Assembly: GCF_965363235.1 (NCBI RefSeq)
Contig: NC_134845.1
Coordinates: forward strand, 26,042,524 to 26,106,523
Length of the DNA stretch: 64,000 nt
Reading direction: 5' to 3'
Source of the DNA: Mytilus galloprovincialis
Taxonomy: Eukaryota > Mollusca > Bivalvia > Mytilida > Mytilidae
Shown: positions 57,700 to 64,000 of the stretch, in pieces
Layout of the letters: each line of letters opens with the position of its first letter
How positions within the stretch are numbered: the first letter of the stretch is position 1
Translations under genes and position numbers: made by a program
The notes under the pieces: generated by a model
The model's database searches: none
Told to the model about the DNA's origin: nothing
What the model saw: only the letters and a program-made list of their open reading frames with translations

Positions 57700-57905
57700 A
57701 TTTCATATGTCATGAAAAAACGATGGGAGGAGGACAAGAGAAGTCTACGACAAAAGGAACATAATCCATGCCATTCAACCGTAAATGAAATCTTCTGCAT
57801 GACAAGATGCTTCCAATACCTACCTATATTTACTTTTAACTTTTTATACATTGTGACTTGGATGGACAGTTGTCTCATTGGCACATATACCATATTTTCT
57901 TATTT
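57700..57905 (+). repeat. Dispersed repeat tail
   Basis: Ends in TGGATGGACAGTTGTCTCATTGGCA-type sequence, as in 33350-33400. A neighbouring block near 57660-57780 resembles 61075-61200 (AACAGTTCTTGCATA and CATGCCATT/CATGCA blocks), so both introns carry the same insertion or come from the module duplication. Confidence 0.55.
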
Positions 57906-57924
57906 TTATCTAACTGATACTTAC

Positions 57925-58052
57925 CATCATACACGTTAAGGTAATCAAACAAACAGATTCCTTTAGAATTTTCTATGAAACAAGTAGCAAAGTGTATTTT
58001 TATTGTGTGGTTAATCCAGTTTGTTGTTATATACCAGTCCTGTCTATAGTTC
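57925..58052 (-). CDS. Gene B CUB exon 2 (second CUB)
   Basis: A 128-bp exon, the same length and phases (2 in, 1 out) as gene A exon 2; GTTTGTAG acceptor and GATG|GTAAGT donor. The 42 residues include NYRQDWYITTNWINHTIKIH and FATCFIENSKGICLFDYLNV with two Cys that should form a CUB disulphide. ENSKGICLFD is shared word for word with gene A. Confidence 0.88.
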
Positions 58053-58159
58053 CTACAAACAACAGAATTACAGGTAGTTTAGTAAAAAGGTTTGACAAGG
58101 GTATAGACATAAAATCTCATTGAATTCTTCTTACCAATTGACAATTCATCGCTAGATGG

Positions 58160-58500
58160 GTATTTTCTTACGATTTTAAATACTTAAAAACGAACGTCCA
58201 GAGTGGGGGCATAACAACTGTTGCAAGAGGGAGGCGCTCCTTTGATTGTGTATGAATAAGTCAGGAAAAACGTGTTTGACGATATATCCGTTGCTAGTTG
58301 GGGCAACCTCATAACTAAAATTAGAGCAATAAAAGACAATAGAAGTATGCCGCTGATCAAATTCATTAATTGATTTGCAAAAAAAAACTAAAACCGATGT
58401 GAACACATCAACCTTAAGAGGAAAACAATGGAACAATAGAAATGCAGTGAAAACAAAAACCAATATATATAGAAACGAATTGTTTGATAACAAACTATAT
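58160..58500. repeat. Dispersed repeat, GTATGCCGCTGATCA variant
   Basis: A diverged relative of 11770-11860 and 61557-61610 (AGAAGTATGCCGCTGATCAA, then AAAACCGATGTGAACACATC). It is intronic in gene B. The minus-strand frames are not credible. Confidence 0.5.
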
Positions 58501-58994
58501 ATTGAATGGCGATTTCGTTTCTAGATAGTGGCGACCCTCTGATGGTATGGAAATACAATTTTAATCCGTTTCAACAATTCTTTGTGTGATTGATAGTTCT
58601 ACCTTATTAATTGTTAGAGCCAGTTTTGCAATTGTTTCTTTAAAACTTTCTATAAAACTTGATCACCAACGTACGTAACCTTTCAATTGAGATCGCGTTA
58701 ATGAGATATAATGAATAGATCACGATATGACGCAGACCTTATAGTTTCTTAAATATCACTATTGTCAATTGTCCTTGGATATGTGAGATGAAACCACTCA
58801 TTGAAATGAAGGTTATTGGTTGACATCACATCATCCACTGAGTTGAAGGTAATCTAAAAACAAGAAGGCGTGGTGCTTTTTCTTTCTATCTTTGAACAAT
58901 ATTTTGTAATACATCATCTCTGTATATGTCATATGTATAAATACAGAAAGTTAGTCGGTGGAGCTCTAGATCCACAATAAGTTCCAATTGGTAT

Positions 58995-59420
58995 ACTGAT
59001 AAATAAACTCATCATAGATACCAGGAGTAAAATTTTACACTTACGCCAGATGCGCGTTTCGTCTACAAATTATTCATCCGTGACGCTCGAATCAACAAAT
59101 GTTTTAAAGGCCAAATACATAACGATGTTGAAGAGCATTGAGGACCAAAAATTCCTAAAAGTTTTGCCAAATAGAGCATGTAAAGCTAAGGTAATCTATT
59201 CTTGGGGTAGAAAAGCCTTATTATTTCAAATATTCAAAGTTTTGTCAACAGTTAATTTATTATTATGAACATATCAATGATAACTCAAGTCAACAAAGAA
59301 GTGCTGACTACTAGGCTGGTGATACCCTCGGGAAAATAAATCTCCACCAGCAGTGGCATCGACCCAGTGGTTGTAAATAAACTCATCATTATTACCAGGA
59401 CTAACATTTTATTCTTACGC
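58995..59420 (+). repeat. Dispersed repeat family R2, longest copy
   Basis: Starts AAATAAACTCATCATAGATA, carries CGCCAGATGCGCGTTTCGTC and GTTGAAGAGCATTGAGGACC, then a second part with GAAAATAAATCTCCACCAGC and AGTGGCATCGACCCAGTGGT, and starts over with a partial CTCATCATTATTACCAGGAC near 59381, so it is a partial tandem. Confidence 0.75.
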
Positions 59421-59778
59421 CAAACTAATTGGTAACTGCTCAATCAAACAAACAAAAAAATATTGTATTTTCGGAAATTACAATTATGCAATAGAAACAT
59501 ATATTTTTGTCACCTTTAAAAACGTTCAGCGTTGAATAACATCGTCTTTAAATTATCATTTGTAAGAATTAGTGAAGAAGGTATATTGTAGTAGAAATGT
59601 TTATCGAGATAAGATGTTAATTAAATAAAACAGTAATTGTCACGAAACTGGAAGACACTTACCACGCGTTTTTAACTTATTATCTTTAGTCTTAATATTC
59701 CAATTTTAAATATTCAAAGTGCTTTTCTTAGATACAAGTACAAGGTATTTATTCAATAAACATAAATTAAATGCATAC

Positions 59779-59878
59779 CCGTCAGGATAACGTACATGTC
59801 CATCATAGTCCGGGTGTGAGGTAAATACTTGAATCTGTGGTGTTGCTGTAAGTGTTATTAAACTACTGTTGTAAAATG
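59779..59878 (-). CDS. Gene B CUB exon 1 (second CUB)
   Basis: A 100-bp exon, phase 1 in and 2 out, TTTCTTTCAG acceptor and GG|GTATGC donor. It encodes FYNSSLITLTATPQIQVFTS, then HPDYDGHVRYPD. The Y-D-G-x-V-x-Y-P motif equals gene A exon 1. The first CUB Cys, present in gene A (ANC), is not seen here, so this domain has only the inner Cys set. Confidence 0.85.
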
Positions 59879-60179
59879 CTGAAAGAAATTACAAAATAAA
59901 CTACAAGTAAAACTGTAAGCTATTGCCCTTATTGTAACTTCAAATTAATTAGATACGACACAAATAGTTCTGACATTCCTCTTAGTTGAGTTGAAGATTG
60001 ATGAATCAAAAAATGAATCAAACGATAGAGCATGTTATCTTAAGACTGGTTAGAGTTTTGAGAAAGATTAGTTCTTGATGAAATTTCGACGGAATTTCAT
60101 GGGACAAATAGACAGACGGAAGATAAACAGTACAAACCAAATCTTCAGTAGCATGGTTAGAGTAAATATATGAATATCT

Positions 60180-60500
60180 ATACTGAAAAAACTATATATA
60201 AAAAAGAAGATGTGGTATGATTGCCAATGAGATAACTCTCCACAAGAGACCAAATGACGCAGAATTTTAAAAATATAGGTCACGCTACGGCCTTCAACAA
60301 TAAGAAAATACTACTATATAGACTACTTTAATATAATGTTTCTGGAATGTATTCTGAACTGATTAATTATCTTCACATTACCTGGTTTACAAAAACTTCA
60401 GAAAAGAAAGCATGCTATTGACACTTTAAAATTAGTATGTATATATATACAAATAAGAAGATGTGGTATAATTGTCAATGAGACAACCAGAGTAGACCAT
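60180..60500 (-). repeat. Two inverted dispersed-repeat tails
   Basis: 60197-60250 and 60452-60500 both read AAGAAGATGTGGTAT(G/A)ATTG, then CAATGAGA(T/C)AAC, the reverse complement of the tail at 33350-33400. The two copies are 255 bp apart. Confidence 0.65.
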
Positions 60501-60567
60501 TAATCATATGACCGTTTGCAATTACAAACAAGGAAGGTGACTTTTAACATACTATTACATATCTTAC

Positions 60568-60795
60568 CTGTTGATTGAGCGACTGGTGTTGTCGTAGTTG
60601 GTGTTGTCATAGTTGTCGTTGTCATAGTCGTCGTTGTGATACCATTAGACCAGTACTCGATCTCAAACCCAGTATCACCTACCGTATTGTCTGTCTCAAA
60701 CAAGATGTACATCTCTCCGGTAGAGCTTTCTAAAGTTGCACTGTGTGTTCGTCCACAACATGATTTCATCAATTCTGGACTGCTGGAGTTTGCCC
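60568..60795 (-). CDS. Gene B CUB exon 3 (first CUB) with Thr-rich linker
   Basis: A 228-bp exon, phase 1 at both ends, ATCAG acceptor and ACAG|GTAAGA donor. ANSSSPELMKSCCGRTHSAT, LESSTGEMYILFETDNTVGD and TGFEIEYWSNG close a CUB domain. A linker of about 24 residues follows, mostly Thr with Met and Pro (TTTTMTTTTMTTPTTTTP), likely O-glycosylated and built from a GTYGTY-type microsatellite in the exon. The matching exons 1 and 2 were not found up to 64000, so the gene continues off the right edge. Confidence 0.87.
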
Positions 60796-62300
60796 CTGAT
60801 AAGATAATAACACTTTCCTTGCATTGTATATTTAAAACTTGTATAGATATAAACAAACTTCAATAACTAAAAGTAGTCCAGTTAACTGAGGCATTCTAAT
60901 ATATTTTTATACTGATTTTACTCTTATCTAAATACACTATTACCGTATTTCAAAGCACATAGCCTTTGTAAACGATCTAAACAGAGCTGGTAAGAAGTGC
61001 AAACATTTTCGGGAAAAGTATGAAAATTTTGATATAAGAAAAAACCTGTCCATGATTTGGAGTGTACCGCGTGGATAAACAGTTCTTGCATAACAAAAGT
61101 GGCACCAATAAATGAAAAGCAGCATTTTTAATGTCATAAACGATTTAATGAGGACAGGAATGGGGCTACGACATGAAGAACACAACCAATGCATGTCACA
61201 CATGTATCAGAGAGGTCAACCTTATCAAAATATTTAACGTATAGTAATATAAACTCATAAGAACACGTGCATGACACAAAAGACAAAAATGAAGAGACAA
61301 TTGTCTGATGTATGCAGAAATAATTACCAATAAGACATTCAGCAACTAACTCTAACCTCTGAATTAGTGTCTTGGAACAAGCATATTAAGGATGGTCACG
61401 TTTGAAAGCTTTATTACCTAGATATTTATACACTTTATCAGAGCGAGATTGAGGTTCTCTGGATTTTGACAAAAAGGCTTAACGTTTTCTAAGTCGTACA
61501 AATGGATATACATACATGCAACTATATCAAATATACTACGTGCTACTAATCTATAAAGCAACAGTAGTATACCGCTGTTCGAAATTCATAAATCGATAGA
61601 GAAACAACAAATCCTGCATATACATATATTATACACATATACACAACTATATACTTCACACAATATAATACCGAAAAGAAAAAACAACCCTCCAGTCCTA
61701 TTAATCCTATATATCTTATAAATAATTAAAAAGGGGGGACTTATTGAATAAATTAAAATTTACTAAGTATTTAGAAGAGGGCCGATCGCTTTGGCGCTGT
61801 CGTGCTGAATGACCGAAACCCCCGTTTCAGCGGGAAACTGACCACACGAAACGTACGACACCTATATACATCATGAAAAGACAAGAGAAAATAATTTCAC
61901 TCTAATTCACTACGTTCAACCGTATGAAATTATATATATCGTGTAAATGTCGTTGATCCAACTAAAATCTAATAAATGAACTGGACGATTAATGATATTT
62001 ACCATAACACACGAATACAACATAAAAAATAAGATTTACAACTACAAACGTTAAGACATGTGACTAAATACGATGACAATAACAAATATAACATCAAAAC
62101 TAAATAATGTTGTGATCAATACGGCCAATAGTGGGATGGAAAAGTTCTGTGACACGTCTTATAGTAATTCGAGTGAACACTAAGCAAAACAGTCACAATC
62201 GGGAATAAGTCACGTTCAGTAATAAAAAGATCAGACGACGTAATGATAAACCAGAATATAACACGTGGTAAAAATGTCCATAGTTAGTTTGGAAAAAGAT
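60796..62300 (-). other. Gene B upstream intron, no exon seen
   Basis: AT-rich; 61557-61620 holds the AGTAGTATACCGCTGTTC repeat core. I searched by eye for CUB exon 2 (…GICLF-D…YDG with a GATG|GT junction) and did not find it. Confidence 0.5.
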
Positions 62301-62307
62301 ACATCGT

Positions 62308-62370
62308 ATGGACCAACCAATTCGTGATGGTGTCCGTAAAACTTACGGAGTGTCATTTTTAATCTGTCCT
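62308..62370 (-). mobile_element. Short Penelope-like fragment
   Basis: CCAACCAATTCGTGATGGTG and TCCGTAAAACTTACGGAGTG match the inverse of the RT C-terminus (compare 48336-48380). Only about 60 bp remain. Confidence 0.65.
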
Positions 62371-64000
62371 CCTCATAAGTTTATTGGAGTCGATACTTCA
62401 TTTTAACGTCTCTCAGTAGTACTTTCATTCTACTTTCAGGAATTATGGTCCTTACATGTACATTGTTTGATAAAATATTAATGCAACAGTCTTTGTATAA
62501 TTCAACCATTTCAGGGGCAAGTAAATATATGATCACATCTACTTCTCTGCCAAAGAAGTTTATCTGATTATAAATAAAACTATTTAACAAAGTAACCTAT
62601 AAAAACATCATCACTTTCCTCGGTTTGAATTAACTTTGTATTTTTTTAGACCGCAGGATCAAAACCTAAGATTTGAAAATTGGTTGTGACTGCTTCGTCT
62701 TTTCAAATTAGAATTTAGGCGTACGGAGAAACACTGACCTCATCTGGTCGAAAAAATGTGTCTCGGTTAAATGCTTTTCTGTGGATTGTTGACATTTGAA
62801 CTATAATTAAAAATTATGGACATTGTTCACAAACACATCATATTAATATGGTCTCGTCTTGGCATTCATATTATATTTGACAATGACCGGAAAACACTCA
62901 AACAATATCCATTATATGAATACATCTGTGTTCTTATACTATGCAATTAAATGTATGCCCAGCAATCACATCTCCTTATATCTATATGGTATGAGTTTGT
63001 AAAGCTCAAGTTTCGTAGAAAGGTCAGTTAACAGTTTTGACATTTCGGTTATCTAAAAAACATTTGTTATACACTTTTTCTATTTTGTATGATTTTGTAT
63101 CTAGAAATACATTTTTCAGTCAAACATTGTAAATTTTAACTTGTGTCTGTTCTTGAAATCGAGTGCATTGATATTGATTTTTGTTTGTTTGTTATTTTGT
63201 ATGTTAAGATAGATATAATTGATCACCTACATGTAGATCATTTATTTGATTTTTAGTTTAAAGCCACTTCATGCATAAATCAATTTGTTTTAACATAGTT
63301 TGATTTATTAGAAAACCCGGAATGGTTATAGATCACAAACTTTTTCACGTTTAAACAATTCTTAATTGATATTTTTGAATTAGTTAAAACATACATCAAA
63401 TAACACCATTACAAACTTAATCAAAATTTTATATTCTATTATTAATAGAATAACTAATTCAAATAGAGCTAATATTCAACTAATGATCGAACACCACATT
63501 AATTCACGAATGTGCATAGCGTATTAGTTTATTATCCGTGCTGTTTGGGATCGATATTTGAAGTTATTCTTTTTTTATCTCAACCCTACCCGTATACCTC
63601 TAGCCATTGTATAAAAAAAAGACACACAGCAGTACGCACAGTAAAACTCAGTTTAAGAGGATTCAAAGTCCGATGTCAGAATAAGTAACAAAAGAAGCTA
63701 AACAAAATGACAATGATACATATATTAACAAAAGACTACATGTACTAGTAGTTACCTACATATTAGCTCTAGACCTCAATTAAACTGATTGACAGGTAAT
63801 ATCTTCATTACATGAATATCTAGCACAATCTCTCCCGTTAGGGATTTAGTATCATACCATCATAACATATATGAGAAGAACATAACCTGCATCATGCCAA
63901 CAGCTGGTTTTAGAATAGATGTGTTATTTCCAATGCAAAAAAAAGTTAAATAATATAAAAACCAAAACGTGCCATGTTTAATATTTAACAGTATCGTAAC
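62371..64000. other. No gene seen
   Basis: AT-rich, with no recognised exon, RNA gene or repeat family. It is probably further intron of gene B. Confidence 0.5.

Noticed and set aside
58176-58493. 105-codon minus-strand frame with a hydrophobic start
   Set aside because: Lies in a dispersed repeat (compare 11770-11860 and 61557-61610), has no domain and overlaps another frame equally open.
63840-63880. Possible CUB exon 2 donor (…GATG|GTATGA)
   Set aside because: The upstream codons do not match the CUB pattern (no GICLFD, no DW), so it is probably chance.

Overview
The window reads as AT-rich, repeat-dense animal DNA with introns, almost certainly from a bivalve mollusc and most likely a marine mussel (Mytilus type). 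The basis is its Penelope-like, L1/Tx1-like and CR1-like retroelements, a tRNA-derived SINE, a Gmr1-like LTR element, many short repeat families I associate with mussel genomes, and split CUB-domain genes. The species call is inference; I ran no search.

Host genes. I can support two related genes, both on the minus strand. Gene A (8.4-17.0 kb) has three exons encoding one CUB domain (16909-17002, 14621-14748, 12885-13091) and a terminal exon (8424-9307) with a transmembrane helix and a long cytoplasmic tail. Gene B (39.9-60.8 kb, running off the right edge) has the last exon of one CUB domain (60568-60795), a complete three-exon CUB domain (59779-59878, 57925-58052, 57216-57398), a damaged EGF-like exon (52914-53022) and a terminal transmembrane exon (39872-40179). 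Codon phases agree at every junction I could test, and exon 2 is 128 bp in both genes, so they look like tandem paralogues of a single-pass CUB receptor. Both show wear. Gene A has an in-frame stop followed by 90 more open codons, and a decayed second CUB module in its last intron. Gene B has an EGF exon that is out of frame unless an internal splice acceptor is used.

Mobile elements. From left to right: a Penelope-like remnant (1-1340); a full-length L1/Tx1-like LINE with two open ORFs and a perfect 19-bp target-site duplication (1576-7697); MITE and foldback elements in gene A introns; a tRNA-derived SINE (24438-24690); a broken CR1-like LINE (25690-27890); a putative 7.8-kb DNA transposon (28487-36248) around a DDE transposase with a SWIM zinc finger; a nearly whole, young Gmr1-like LTR element (40486-46537) whose integrase precedes its reverse transcriptase; a Penelope-like element (47945-49560); and a 610-bp near-perfect palindrome (54479-55088) whose core is an array of twelve smaller palindromes spaced about 20 bp apart.

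The remaining DNA is intronic or intergenic and holds scattered copies of a few repeat families, simple repeats and no gene I can support. Strongest leads: the nested palindrome, the transposon with inverted ends and a SWIM-domain transposase, the readable extension after gene A's stop, and the EGF exon with a rescuing acceptor.
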